Below, piece after piece: positions 45,809 to 55,573 of a stretch of 64,000 bases of DNA. The DNA lies in the NCBI RefSeq assembly GCF_024346875.1, contig NZ_AP024871.1, positions 1,302,001-1,366,000 of the forward strand, read 5' to 3'. Source of the DNA: Vibrio gallicus (GTDB lineage: Bacteria; Pseudomonadota; Gammaproteobacteria; Enterobacterales; Vibrionaceae). Position 1 is the stretch's first letter; the number at the start of each line of letters is the position of its first letter. Both the position numbers and the translations under genes were made by a program. The notes beneath the pieces are model-generated. The model saw only the letters and a program-made list of their open reading frames with translations. It made no database searches and was not told where the DNA came from.

Positions 45809-48262
45809 TTACAATGCATCTCTAAGTGATTTCATTGGGGTTCGTCTAATTACTTGCAGCACTGGTATCGCACCTGCGATAATCAACGAAGCAATAGTCC
45901 AACCGAGTGTTCCTAGGTAATCCCAAGGCACAATTTGTACCTGCATGCTCCAACCGAACGATTTTTTGAGGATAAGCTCTACCACGTTATTCGCCATTGC
46001 CATTCCTAGTGGAATCGCGACGAAAGCGGCCACTAAGCCAAACGCAAACAACTGTGCACCACCAACAAAAACCAGTTCCTTACCTGACATACCTAAACAG
46101 CGCAGTAAGGCGACATTACGCAGGCGAGTGGCTTCCCCCGCTAACGTAGCAAAAAATATCCCAAGTACGGCCACTATCAAGGTTATATTGCCAAGGGTAT
46201 CGGTAATACCAAACGTTCTATCAAACACTGTCATCGCTTGGTCGTAGATACGGCTGTTATTTACCACCCGCTCGGCTGGTGTATGGTAAATGGAAATCAA
46301 TTTAGAGATTACATCGTTCGATGTTTGCTTATCGTGTAATAAAACCCCAAGACCAATTGCCCCTTTATCTGGCAGCAGTAAATCCCAGTTTTTTTGTGAC
46401 ATCAGAACTTGGTCATATGGATTACCATAATCATAATACACCCCTACCACTCTCCACTGGGGTCCCAGAGGTGCTGGCAGTGATATGTAGTCACCAACGC
46501 GAATTTTTTGTCTATTCGACATTGACTCGGAGATCATAACACTACGAGAATGATGCAAGTGATACCAGTAATCGAGAACCGTTACTTTCACAGATAATGC
46601 ATCCTTTTCGCCGTCACTTCCTCCAGTACTAACTAAGCTGATATTTTCATTATTAGAAATAAGCTCAGTCTCTTTACGAGTCCATACTTGGTCAACCTCG
46701 GGTTGCTTTTTCAACCAACTACTCATTCGAGGCGCCGAGTGCATAGTTGGGTAAACGTAAACATCTGCCGCCAAGCGCTGTGACAACCATTGATCTGTGG
46801 TTACTCTAAAGCTCCCCACCATAGTTTCAACGCCGACATTAGCCGTAATTGCCAACATAAATGCCATTAACGCAACCCCACGATAACTCATGGATGCCGC
46901 TGCGTCGGCAAAGAACCATCGCGCCTTTACCCAGCGTAGGCGATATGAAAGATAGGTAAATAGCTCAAATATAATAAAGGGTACCACCAGAGCTACCCCG
47001 ATCAGCATACACGCAATAATGACAAAGCCTGCGTAGATACCACTACCAAACTGCAACGCAAAAACTGCAATAAATAAGCATATCGCGGCTAAGATGGCTT
47101 GCCAGAAGAACTCTTTACCTGCAAAACGTACCATTGATAGGCGAGCGGTTAGGCGTATAGGTTGGGTTCTAATTAAACGCACTAATGGCCAAGTACATGA
47201 AAGTCCCACACCGACAATCGCCATCAGTAAGCTCTTCAAGCTCCAAGACCAACTCCAGTTCACCACCATATCTATCTGAACGTTATAGATTGCACCTAAA
47301 CTCATAGAAACAGCAGGAACAAGTTTGTTGGCAAGCATTAATCCAAGAACATTTCCAGAAAGCCAACTTATCACCACCAACAAAATCAGTTCTAAAGTGA
47401 GCGCGGCAATCAACTGCTTAACCGACACTCCCATTTGCCTTAAAACACCCGTTACCGGTTGACGTTGAATGAACGACAAAGACATCGCTTGATAGAATAT
47501 GAACAAGCCTATCAAGAATGACAGCATCCCTAATGCTGTAAGATTAAGGTGAAATGCCTTAGTCAACGAAACCAATTCACCACGCGTATTTTTTCGTAGT
47601 GTCATTCCTTTAGGTAGCATCTGCCTAATTTCAGTCAGCTTCTGCTTGGACATATCGGTGCAGCCAATCACTGAGAAGCCCGTACCACGACGTAGTTGAC
47701 GGCTCAAAGCCATATCCACGACAAGGTTAGAGCCGTTGACGAGACCTTCTGTATCTACAATCAGCGGACCGATGGTTTCGCCGCTTTGTAAGGTAATAGA
47801 CTGTCCTTCTTTCCAGCCCATAAACTTCATAAATACTTGGTTTACCAATACAGGATATGGTTCTTGCATCATATTCAGTATCGGGTTTTCAAGTACATTA
47901 CCAGTAAGAAATATCTCAGCCGTCGCTAGACTGTCCATTCCTAGCACTTGGATATCGATATTATTTTTTGTGCGGGCTCGATGAATATCAAAGGGAATAC
48001 ATTGGTCAAACCCTTCACGGCGTAGCTGAATATAGAATGCCTGAGGGATAGTATTAGCGGTATTTTTAGATTGAATACGATACGGCAAAGGGTTTGAGAA
48101 AAGTCTCTCACCATTGGTATAAGATAATTCTGCGTGCTGATTGATAGCAAGCACACCAACAAGCACAGAGATGCCTAGAGAGAGACCTAACCAAACCAGA
48201 AAGATCTGCAGCGGGTGTCGCTTATAGTGACCAAGTAGCGCTTTAGCTATTGGCCATATCAT
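45809..48262 (-). CDS. FtsX-family ABC transporter permease (AttF/AttG-like fusion)
   Basis: I chose the ATG at 48262 (MIWPIAKALLGHYKRHPLQIF) with SD AAGGAGG eight bases upstream; this overlaps the ATPase gene by 20 bases. The 817-residue protein has two FtsX-like halves: an N-terminal helix, a large periplasmic loop, then three helices, and the same again. Helices lie near 19-40, 245-270, 300-320 and 345-370 in the first half, and near the C-terminus in the second. It matches the MacB/LolC-type exporters that act on lipids or lipoproteins. It is the membrane part of the AttEFGH-like system; the cargo is unknown. Confidence 0.87.
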   Translation of the reverse strand: MIWPIAKALLGHYKRHPLQIFLVWLGLSLGISVLVGVLAINQHAELSYTNGERLFSNPLPYRIQSKNTANTIPQAFYIQLRREGFDQCIPFDIHRARTKNNIDIQVLGMDSLATAEIFLTGNVLENPILNMMQEPYPVLVNQVFMKFMGWKEGQSITLQSGETIGPLIVDTEGLVNGSNLVVDMALSRQLRRGTGFSVIGCTDMSKQKLTEIRQMLPKGMTLRKNTRGELVSLTKAFHLNLTALGMLSFLIGLFIFYQAMSLSFIQRQPVTGVLRQMGVSVKQLIAALTLELILLVVISWLSGNVLGLMLANKLVPAVSMSLGAIYNVQIDMVVNWSWSWSLKSLLMAIVGVGLSCTWPLVRLIRTQPIRLTARLSMVRFAGKEFFWQAILAAICLFIAVFALQFGSGIYAGFVIIACMLIGVALVVPFIIFELFTYLSYRLRWVKARWFFADAAASMSYRGVALMAFMLAITANVGVETMVGSFRVTTDQWLSQRLAADVYVYPTMHSAPRMSSWLKKQPEVDQVWTRKETELISNNENISLVSTGGSDGEKDALSVKVTVLDYWYHLHHSRSVMISESMSNRQKIRVGDYISLPAPLGPQWRVVGVYYDYGNPYDQVLMSQKNWDLLLPDKGAIGLGVLLHDKQTSNDVISKLISIYHTPAERVVNNSRIYDQAMTVFDRTFGITDTLGNITLIVAVLGIFFATLAGEATRLRNVALLRCLGMSGKELVFVGGAQLFAFGLVAAFVAIPLGMAMANNVVELILKKSFGWSMQVQIVPWDYLGTLGWTIASLIIAGAIPVLQVIRRTPMKSLRDAL

Positions 48263-48914
48263 GCAACTGCCCTCCTTGAATACGTATAGTACGATCCATA
48301 TATGCCGCGACCGCTTCACTGTGTGTGACCAAAAGCAATGTACAGTTAAAGTCACGGATGAGCGAAGATAATAGGCGCATCACGGCCTTAGCGTTTTTTT
48401 CGTCTAGGCTACCGGTAGGTTCATCAGCAAGTAAGATTGAAGGCTCCATATATAGCGCCCGTGCTATTGCGGCGCGTTGCTGTTGGCCACCCGAGATCTC
48501 TTCTGGGTAACGCCCCAATAAAGGCATAAGGTCTAATGCTGAGAGTATTTGACGCCAAAGTTGAGGGTTCTCAGGTAAACCTTTAAGTTGGCGACAAAAT
48601 CGAATGTTATCCGCAATATTTAGGGTCGTTAGTAGGTTGTATTGTTGAAATACATGGCCGATATAATTGCGGCGATATTCGGTGCGGTTACCTTCTTTAA
48701 AGTTATGCATCGCATAATCATCAAACCAGATTTCACCCGAATCTAAAGAATCGAGTCCGGCGATTAGGTTAAGTAACGTACTTTTACCTGAACCTGACTC
48801 CCCCATCAATGCGATATGTTCACCACTTTGAATTCTTAAGTCTGCACCTTGTAGAACTGGGTGAAACTCACCACCGTCAACATATCCTTTGCTAACACTG
48901 ACCAGCTTTAACAT
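48243..48914 (-). CDS. ABC transporter ATPase (LolD/MacB-type)
   Basis: The 223-residue protein has Walker A GESGSGKST, the signature ISGGQQQRAAIARAL, Walker B ILLADEPTG and a switch His in LLLVTHSEAV. It matches the LolD/MacB/AttE group that powers FtsX-type permeases. It is the first gene of a three-gene operon with an overlapping permease and the lipocalin-like protein. It probably exports or extracts a hydrophobic molecule. Confidence 0.93.
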   Translation of the reverse strand: MLKLVSVSKGYVDGGEFHPVLQGADLRIQSGEHIALMGESGSGKSTLLNLIAGLDSLDSGEIWFDDYAMHNFKEGNRTEYRRNYIGHVFQQYNLLTTLNIADNIRFCRQLKGLPENPQLWRQILSALDLMPLLGRYPEEISGGQQQRAAIARALYMEPSILLADEPTGSLDEKNAKAVMRLLSSLIRDFNCTLLLVTHSEAVAAYMDRTIRIQGGQLHDMANS

Positions 48915-49074
48915 TACAATTTGTACCTATGATTTTTTAAACTCCCACTGCGCTCCATCAAAAAGGTGTCGTATACGACAAAACGATGAATTTACGAGCA
49001 AGATACTGAAAAAGTGGGATATTTATTAGGTTAGTATACTCTTAACTTTAAGATAGAACCAACAAGGATTGATG

Positions 49075-50529
49075 ATGGAAACAAAAAAGGTATTAATACT
49101 GGGAGCGTCAGGCTATGTTGGTTCACAATTAATCCCTCTGCTACTGGATGCTGGTCACAAGGTTACCGCCACGGCTCGCAATCTACCTTTACTTAAATCA
49201 CGAATCGAGGTTGCCGAAAACCTCAGCTTTGAACAACTCGACCTTAGCGACAATAAACGAACCCTCCAGATTGTCGATAATTTTGATCTGGTATATTTCT
49301 TAGTCCACGGAATGAACCATGGGCATGATTTTCTCGATTATGAACTGGATCTCGCGCAAAATTTCGCACAAGCATTACAGCAAAATAGTATCGGTCAGGT
49401 TATCTATTTAAGTTCGCTGCAGCCACAGACTGGACATTCAGAGCACCTAGCCGCTCGCAGAAAAACGGGCGAAATTTTACGTAACACGCCGGTTCCGATA
49501 ATTGAATTACGCGCTGGCGTTATTATAGGCCCAGGTTCAGCTGCGTTTGAAATCATGCGTGACTTTGTTTATAACCTCCCTATACTCATTACTCCTAAAT
49601 GGGTGGATTCCAAGGCCAACCCTATTGCGCTTAAAAACCTCAATCATTATTTACTTAGCCTTGCTTGTGAGTCGAATAACAGCAGTAAAGTATACGAGGT
49701 TGGCGGCCCTGACATTCTAAGTTATCGCGACCAATTTAAAACAATTTGCCACGCAACAAACAACCGATACAGCCTATTTGCCACCAAACTTCTAACCCCA
49801 TCAATGGCCGCCGCTTGGTTGGGCATTGTTACCTCTGTACCTAGCAGTATTGGACGGGCACTACTAGCTGGATTAAGCCATGACTTTATTGCTGATTCTG
49901 CTGAAATTCGTCAACGATTCCCTCAGCAATTGATGGGTTATAAAGCAATGGTTGACGAGGCGATATCCCATGAGGATCAATACGTTCGTTCAAAAGTATG
50001 GGGATTTGACTCAAGTGCCCTATCGCGCTGGCAATCAGGGTTTGGCTACTATGCCAAAAATGCGGGCGCAAGCTACAAAACATCAAAAACAACCCAACAA
50101 CTGTGGGATACAGTAATACAGCTTGGTAGCCCTAAGCAGGGTTACTTCTTTGCGAATTTTCTATGGCGCACCCGAGAATGGCTCGACCTATTTGTTGGCG
50201 GGGGACGCCCCAAGCGAAGAGTCCCTGCCGGACCGAAGCTTAAGGTCGGTGACCATATTGATTCTTGGAAGGTTATCCGAATAGAAGACCAGAAATTCCT
50301 ATCACTACTGTTTGGTATGAAAGGTCCTGGATTGGGACGACTCGAATGCAGCATAGTAGACCATGGTGACTATAGAGAGCTCGATGTCCGAGCATGGTGG
50401 CACCCTAAAGGGTTTTTCGGTCTACTTTATTGGTGGGCGATGTTTCCAGCCCACCTATTTATTTTCAAGGGTATGGTAAGGGCAATTTGCAATAAATCTA
50501 ATCTTGATTCTGATAATTCTCAGGGTTAA
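49075..50529 (+). CDS. ybjT: NAD(P)-binding Rossmann protein YbjT (DUF2867)
   Basis: I chose the ATG at 49075 because AAGGA lies six bases upstream; alternatives are ATG 49072 and TTG 49069. The product (484 residues) has an N-terminal SDR/epimerase-like Rossmann fold (KVLILGASGYVGSQL), YFLVHGMNHG, RAGVIIGPGSAAFEVMRD-type segments, and a C-terminal DUF2867 domain ending in DVRAWWHPKGFFGLLYWWAM. It closely resembles E. coli YbjT, whose function is not known. Its last 32 bases overlap the convergent gene at the 3' end. Confidence 0.93.
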   Translation: METKKVLILGASGYVGSQLIPLLLDAGHKVTATARNLPLLKSRIEVAENLSFEQLDLSDNKRTLQIVDNFDLVYFLVHGMNHGHDFLDYELDLAQNFAQALQQNSIGQVIYLSSLQPQTGHSEHLAARRKTGEILRNTPVPIIELRAGVIIGPGSAAFEIMRDFVYNLPILITPKWVDSKANPIALKNLNHYLLSLACESNNSSKVYEVGGPDILSYRDQFKTICHATNNRYSLFATKLLTPSMAAAWLGIVTSVPSSIGRALLAGLSHDFIADSAEIRQRFPQQLMGYKAMVDEAISHEDQYVRSKVWGFDSSALSRWQSGFGYYAKNAGASYKTSKTTQQLWDTVIQLGSPKQGYFFANFLWRTREWLDLFVGGGRPKRRVPAGPKLKVGDHIDSWKVIRIEDQKFLSLLFGMKGPGLGRLECSIVDHGDYRELDVRAWWHPKGFFGLLYWWAMFPAHLFIFKGMVRAICNKSNLDSDNSQG

Positions 50530-51199
50530 AACCTATCGGTATTTCCGCCAATTGAGTACCTAAATTATTTGGATAAATAAGGTACTCTCCATGGTATTTC
50601 ACCTTGGATTTGTAATCAGTTTGCTTATGCAACATAAAGCCAGCTCGGGTTGCTAACTCAATAAATTGCGCATGATTACCACGCACATAAAAGCTCATCG
50701 GCTTCATCAAGCGCTCTGTACCATCGTCATTAGTACCGCCTTCAAAGCAATCATCACATTGATGTGCACACAACACCAGTGAACTATCCCCTTGTGTGAA
50801 CAGTTGTCCTCGACCGTCACCACTTAGGTCATACTCAGTGCACACACTCCAATTAACTGTCTCCATAAAATCAATCCATTGATTAATTTGGGTATCTAGA
50901 ATTGGCTGGTCGTAATCAAAGTCATGAAAAAAGTGGCTATAAAATTCACGAATAGTCACGAATCGACTGTAAATTTCAGTATTACTGCCTTTACTGCGGC
51001 CTTGCTTTTGCCATGCCAATAAATCTTTTGCCATTAGAGTCGAAAAGCGTTGCTGTTTGATACTCTTGGTTATCCAACGTAATAAAAAATTGGTATTGCT
51101 CACTGGCGTGTTAGCCAACTTTCCTTTTTGATGCTCGCAAGCTATCTCATCTAATGCACTTGAAACAAGATGCAACAACTGCTCAGCGTAACTTTTCAC
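50498..51199 (-). CDS. DUF2913-like protein of unknown function
   Basis: I chose a GTG at 51199 because GGAG lies nine bases upstream; a TTG at 51214 is the longer option. The product (233 residues) begins VKSYAEQLLHLVSSALDEI and includes NTNFLLRWITKSIKQQRFSTLM, GDSSLVLCAHQCDDCFE and MSFYVRGNHAQFIELATRAGF. This matches my memory of DUF2913, known mainly in vibrios. It has no signal peptide or membrane helix. Its start overlaps the end of bcr by 17 bases, so the two are coupled, and its end overlaps ybjT by 32 bases. Confidence 0.65.
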   Translation of the reverse strand: MKSYAEQLLHLVSSALDEIACEHQKGKLANTPVSNTNFLLRWITKSIKQQRFSTLMAKDLLAWQKQGRSKGSNTEIYSRFVTIREFYSHFFHDFDYDQPILDTQINQWIDFMETVNWSVCTEYDLSGDGRGQLFTQGDSSLVLCAHQCDDCFEGGTNDDGTERLMKPMSFYVRGNHAQFIELATRAGFMLHKQTDYKSKVKYHGEYLIYPNNLGTQLAEIPIGFNPENYQNQD

Positions 51200-52388
51200 G
51201 GTTTCTTTCTCCAAAAATCTTAAACATCAAAAATGCGGCAATAGAACATGCACCCATCATAATTAGCATAGGCCAGCTTTGATCACCGGGAAGTTGTGCA
51301 ACGATAAACCCCATTATAGAGCCCAACCCAAAGCGTAGCGTTCCAGCTAATGACGAGGTAGTGCCTGCCATATTCGGGTACTGATTTAATAGCAATGCCA
51401 TCGAGTTACTGCCGACAGTAGATATGGTGCCAACATATAACATAACGCACGGAACAATAGCTATAAGGCCAAGATCAAACACCCAACACAAGAACAACCC
51501 TATTCCAGCAATCAGCTGTATACTCAAGCCAAACAACAACATATTACGAGAGCCAAAACGCTTTACAACCCGGCCATTCAATGTGGTAAAGAAAATCATC
51601 GTTACTATATTGAGCGCGAATAGATAACCAAAATTTTGAGGTTCTACTCCAAAGTAGTCAATATAAACAAACGAACCTGCGGTCAGAAATACAAACATCC
51701 CTGAAAAGGAGAATGCACCGCACATAATATAACCCAATGCTTGTGGGTTATTTAACAATACCTGAAAGTTTCTTAAGCTGTTGCGCAGATGGAACGGTTG
51801 CTTATTCTTATCATCCAATGTTTCGGGTATACGAAAATAGATAGTAACTAACATTATCGCGGCAAATATCGCCAACAAAGCAAATACGGCTCTCCATCCC
51901 GCCCATACCGAAATATGCCCGCCAATCATAGGCGCGGCCAAAGGTGCAACCGTCATAACAAGGGTAATAAACGACATAGTACGCGCAAAGTCTTCACTTT
52001 CGTACAAGTCTCTGACAACAGCCTGAATCACAACTGCCGCAGCAGCCCCGGCAAAGCCTTGGGCCATTCGCACCCAGATCAAAGCTTCTACGCTGTGACT
52101 AAAAGCACAACCTATCGCCCCGACCAAGAATAAAGCGACCCCACCAAGTAGTACAGGGCGTCGACCTATTGAGTCTGATAATGGACCATAAAATAACTGA
52201 CCAAGAGCAAACCCTAACGTATAAATAGTTAAGGTTATTTGTACATCACCAGCAGCAACGCCAAAATCGTCAGCTATCGCAGGCATAGCGGGCAGGTACA
52301 TATCAATAGCTAGGGGGGTAAGCGCACTTATCGCCCCTAATATAATGAACATCATCACACTCAATTGAGTGACTGAGCTTTTACTCAT
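51183..52388 (-). CDS. bcr: Bcr/CflA family MFS drug exporter
   Basis: The 401-residue protein has 12 transmembrane helices and the MFS/DHA1 hallmarks. Helix 1 carries TPLAIDMYLPAMPAI, and the loop after helix 2 carries GPLSDSIGRRPVLLGG, typical of Bcr/CflA. E. coli Bcr exports bicyclomycin, sulfonamides and L-cysteine; the cargo here is unproven. The order bcr-rsuA-radD-rplY is conserved with E. coli. It is 12 bases after rsuA on the same strand. Confidence 0.94.
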   Translation of the reverse strand: MSKSSVTQLSVMMFIILGAISALTPLAIDMYLPAMPAIADDFGVAAGDVQITLTIYTLGFALGQLFYGPLSDSIGRRPVLLGGVALFLVGAIGCAFSHSVEALIWVRMAQGFAGAAAAVVIQAVVRDLYESEDFARTMSFITLVMTVAPLAAPMIGGHISVWAGWRAVFALLAIFAAIMLVTIYFRIPETLDDKNKQPFHLRNSLRNFQVLLNNPQALGYIMCGAFSFSGMFVFLTAGSFVYIDYFGVEPQNFGYLFALNIVTMIFFTTLNGRVVKRFGSRNMLLFGLSIQLIAGIGLFLCWVFDLGLIAIVPCVMLYVGTISTVGSNSMALLLNQYPNMAGTTSSLAGTLRFGLGSIMGFIVAQLPGDQSWPMLIMMGACSIAAFLMFKIFGERNREKLR

Positions 52389-52400
52389 TAATAAATAATC

Positions 52401-53099
52401 CTACTTAGAGAATATAGATTCAATCTCTTGGGGTGACAGGTCACGATACTCACCCGGCTCTAGTGTTTCATCGAGAACAATCTGACCGATGCGCTCACGA
52501 TGCAGTGCCTCGACGCGATTTCCAAGCGCTGCAAACATACGCTTCACTTGGTGATATTTGCCTTCGTGAATAGTAAGTAGCACCTCGTTATCCGAGATAA
52601 TTTCAAGCTCAGCAGGCAAGGTCGGTTCTTTTTCATTCCGTAGTAAGATACCTTGTTGAAAAGCATTAGCATATTCTTCCTGTACTGGATCTGCTAGCCA
52701 CACACGGTAGGTCTTATCGCACTTATGTTTTGGGGAGGTAATACGGTGTGACCATTTGCCATCATCAGTGATTAACAACAATCCGGTCGTATCCACATCT
52801 AAGCGACCAGCAAAGTGTAAATCGTCGTAGCGCACCTCATCGAGAAGCACAAACACAGTATGATTAAAGCCATCTTCATGGGAGCAAACAAAACCTGTCG
52901 GCTTGTTCATCATTAAATAGCGAGGCCCTCTCAGTACGATTGCTCTGTCCTCCCACATCACCTCACTTTGTGATGATACCTTAACTGCCCCACTTTTTAC
53001 CTTGGCACCATCTAGGGTAACGTCACCACTTTTCAGTAATTTAGTGGCTTGCTTGCGGGTAATGCCCAAGCCGTCACACAAATATTTATCTAGTCTCAT
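52401..53099 (-). CDS. rsuA: 16S rRNA pseudouridine synthase RsuA
   Basis: The 232-residue protein (E. coli 231) has an S4 RNA-binding domain at about 1-60 (MRLDKYLCDGLGITRKQATKLL) and the catalytic core with GRLDVDTTGLLLITDDGKWSHRITSPKH, which contains the catalytic Asp. It makes pseudouridine 516 in 16S rRNA. It is divergent from radD across 71 bases, as in E. coli. Confidence 0.98.
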   Translation of the reverse strand: MRLDKYLCDGLGITRKQATKLLKSGDVTLDGAKVKSGAVKVSSQSEVMWEDRAIVLRGPRYLMMNKPTGFVCSHEDGFNHTVFVLLDEVRYDDLHFAGRLDVDTTGLLLITDDGKWSHRITSPKHKCDKTYRVWLADPVQEEYANAFQQGILLRNEKEPTLPAELEIISDNEVLLTIHEGKYHQVKRMFAALGNRVEALHRERIGQIVLDETLEPGEYRDLSPQEIESIFSK

Positions 53100-53170
53100 T
53101 TTTACTCCTTAGAGCTGAAGTCAGGTAGTATATACATAACATTAGTTTCAATCAGAAAATTTCATTAAAG

Positions 53171-54919
53171 ATGTATCAACTAAGGCCATATCAATCAGAT
53201 GCGGTGAAAGCCGTCGTCCATTATTTTCGCAAGCAAACCCAGCCAGCAGTGATTGTTCTGCCTACTGGTGCAGGCAAAAGCTTAGTGATAGCGGAATTAG
53301 CACGCCTGGCGCGTGGTAAGGTATTGGTGCTTGCCCATGTAAAAGAATTAGTTGAACAAAATCATGCCAAATATGAAAGCTATGACCTAAAAGGCTCTAT
53401 CTTTGCCGCGGGCTTGGGACGAAAGGAAACCACCGAACAGGTTGTCTTCGCCTCGGTTCAATCAATGTCGCGTAACCTCAATGAGTTTAATACTCCATTT
53501 TCCTTAGTAGTAATAGATGAATGCCATCGAGTACCAGAAGACCCCAACAGCAGCTATCAAAAAGTAATTAGCCACCTTAAACAACTCAACCCGAATACCA
53601 AGATCCTTGGGCTAACCGCTACCCCTTATCGACTGGGTATGGGGTGGCTATATCAATATCATACTCGTGGCCAAGTACGCCAAGATGAGGCACGCTTCTT
53701 TCGCGATTGCGTGTTCGAATTACCAATACGATACCTACTCGATCAGGAATTTTTAACCCCGGCTAAGATAATAGATGCGCCACTATTTAGTTATGACTTC
53801 TCACAGATAGCTCCAACCGCGATGGGACGTTATCGAGAATCAGATATGGATATGGTTATCGAGCAATCGAAACGCGCAACGCCACAGATCATTAAACAGA
53901 TACTTGAAGCGGCAAAATCCCGTAAAGGGGTAATGGTTTTTGCCGCCACAGTTAGGCACGCGCAAGAAATAATGAGCCTATTACCAAGTGATGAGTCTGC
54001 CATTGTCATTGGTGATACCCATACCAATGAGCGCGATCGCATCATAAATGAATTTAAGCAGCAGAAGATCAAGTATCTAGTGAACGTTTCCGTGCTGACC
54101 ACTGGCTTTGATGCGCCGCACGTTGACCTTATTGCTATCTTACGTCCCACTGAATCCATCAGCCTCTATCAACAAATCGTTGGAAGAGGCCTTAGACTTA
54201 GCGAAGGAAAACATGAGTGCTTGGTATTAGAGTATGCAGGCAACTGCTATGACCTTTACCAGCCAGAAGTTGGCTCACCACAACCGGATGCCGATAGTGA
54301 GATTGTGACCATTCCTTGCCCTGCTTGCGGTTTTAACAATAACTTCTGGGGAAAAACTGCCGATAATGGGTTCGTGTTAGAACATTTTGGACGTAAGTGT
54401 CAGGGTTACTTTGAACAAGAAGATGGCAGCCGAGAACATTGTGATTATCGATTTCGCTCCAAGTTTTGCCGTGAGTGCGGAGCCGATAATGACATCGCCG
54501 CACGCATTTGTTGTGAGTGCGAAGCAACCTTAGTCGACCCAGATAAAAAGCTAAAAGAAGCGCTAAATTTAAAAGATGCTATGGTGTATGAATGCGTAAA
54601 CATGGAGTTATCGGCGCAAAAAGACAGCAAAGGAAAGCCCTATTTACGAGTCGCCTACGTTGGAGGCAATGGAGAAAAGGTAAATAAACAGTTTTATCTT
54701 GCTTCAGCGGCGCAAAAGAAACGCTTTAAAGCCGAGTTTGTTCGTGCTCACCTTGCCGACAAACACAATCAATTTGATGCCTATAGCCCAACCAAAGCGG
54801 TTAAAAACCAGCACAGGTTTCGGTTACCTAAGTTTGTAATAGCACGTAAACAAGGACGCTTTTGGGCGCTTCGGGATGTGATTTTTGACAACGAATTCAT
54901 ACAGCCAATTACGTTATAA
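53171..54919 (+). CDS. radD: DEAD/DEAH-box helicase RadD (YejH)
   Basis: The 582-residue protein (E. coli 586) is a superfamily 2 helicase-type ATPase. It has Walker A LPTGAGKS, the Walker B DECH box in VIDECHRVP, motif III LGLTATPYRLG, motif V VLTTGFDAPHVD and motif VI QQIVGRGLRLS. The C-terminal part is a cysteine cluster: CPACGFNN, CRECGADNDIAARICCECE, probably binding zinc. RadD aids repair of recombination intermediates and double-strand breaks in E. coli. It lies upstream of rplY as in E. coli. Confidence 0.97.
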   Translation: MYQLRPYQSDAVKAVVHYFRKQTQPAVIVLPTGAGKSLVIAELARLARGKVLVLAHVKELVEQNHAKYESYDLKGSIFAAGLGRKETTEQVVFASVQSMSRNLNEFNTPFSLVVIDECHRVPEDPNSSYQKVISHLKQLNPNTKILGLTATPYRLGMGWLYQYHTRGQVRQDEARFFRDCVFELPIRYLLDQEFLTPAKIIDAPLFSYDFSQIAPTAMGRYRESDMDMVIEQSKRATPQIIKQILEAAKSRKGVMVFAATVRHAQEIMSLLPSDESAIVIGDTHTNERDRIINEFKQQKIKYLVNVSVLTTGFDAPHVDLIAILRPTESISLYQQIVGRGLRLSEGKHECLVLEYAGNCYDLYQPEVGSPQPDADSEIVTIPCPACGFNNNFWGKTADNGFVLEHFGRKCQGYFEQEDGSREHCDYRFRSKFCRECGADNDIAARICCECEATLVDPDKKLKEALNLKDAMVYECVNMELSAQKDSKGKPYLRVAYVGGNGEKVNKQFYLASAAQKKRFKAEFVRAHLADKHNQFDAYSPTKAVKNQHRFRLPKFVIARKQGRFWALRDVIFDNEFIQPITL

Positions 54920-55082
54920 AGCGTTCATTAACACACAAAACAGTGGCGATAGTTATTATTTCAGTAAACATGGATTAAAAGCTAACATAATTTGCCCACA
55001 GCCCCTTATCTCTATTGCTCATAGTGTTATTCAATGATAGTATCCGCGCTCACTTTATTGTTTATATAAGGTGATTTAATAT

Positions 55083-55141
55083 CGATGGCTAGGTCGCTAA
55101 GCCACGATAATTCTTTTTTTACTAATTTGAGAGTAAATACT
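55083..55141 (+). promoter_or_regulatory. rplY leader with 5S rRNA loop E-like segments
   Basis: The leader contains CGATGGCTAG (55083-55092) and GAGAGTA (55129-55135). These resemble the two strands of 5S rRNA loop E, which is the binding site of L25 (CGAUGGUAG and GCGAGAGUAGG in E. coli 5S). The GAG of the second segment is also the only SD candidate for the ATG at 55142. This fits autogenous control, in which surplus L25 binds its own mRNA. The comparison is from memory. Confidence 0.5.
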
Positions 55142-55420
55142 ATGAAATTTGAAGCAATAGTACGTACTGAGCTAGGTAAGGGTGCGAGCCGCCGCCTACG
55201 TCTTACTGGTCAATTCCCTGCAATCATTTACGGTGGCGAAGCTGCACCAGTATCTATCGCGCTAGTTCACTCTGACGTGATTAACCAAATGGACAAACCA
55301 GAATTCTACGAAGGCATCACTCTAGTGATCGATGGCGCAGAAGTTAAGGTTAAGCCACAAGACGTTCAACGTCACGCGTTCAAGCCAAAAGTTGAACACA
55401 TGGACTTCATCCGCATCTAA
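55142..55420 (+). CDS. rplY: 50S ribosomal protein L25 (bL25)
   Basis: The ATG at 55142 starts [20 protein letters not shown] and gives 92 residues (E. coli 94). An upstream in-frame ATG at 55085 lies in the leader and adds unrelated residues. L25 binds 5S rRNA at loop E. The protein has the short bL25 form without the CTC extension. It follows radD as in E. coli. Confidence 0.98.
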   Translation: MKFEAIVRTELGKGASRRLRLTGQFPAIIYGGEAAPVSIALVHSDVINQMDKPEFYEGITLVIDGAEVKVKPQDVQRHAFKPKVEHMDFIRI

Positions 55421-55509
55421 TTCCCTACCAAGGAATTAATTCGGATTATATCCAGATCTTTTGCATATAAAGAACTCAGTCTTACCAACTGTAGATTCTT
55501 AAAAATTAG

Positions 55510-55541
55510 AAAGCCCGATTGCTACCAACAATCGGGCTTTC
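55510..55541. terminator. Hairpin between rplY and the convergent RNase H gene
   Basis: AAAGCCCGATTG and CAATCGGGCTTT form a 12-base stem with a CTACCAA loop. T tracts on both strands are short, so it may terminate both genes. Confidence 0.75.
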
Positions 55542-55573
55542 ACCGTTTCTGCTTGTTGTTAATTATATGTTCC

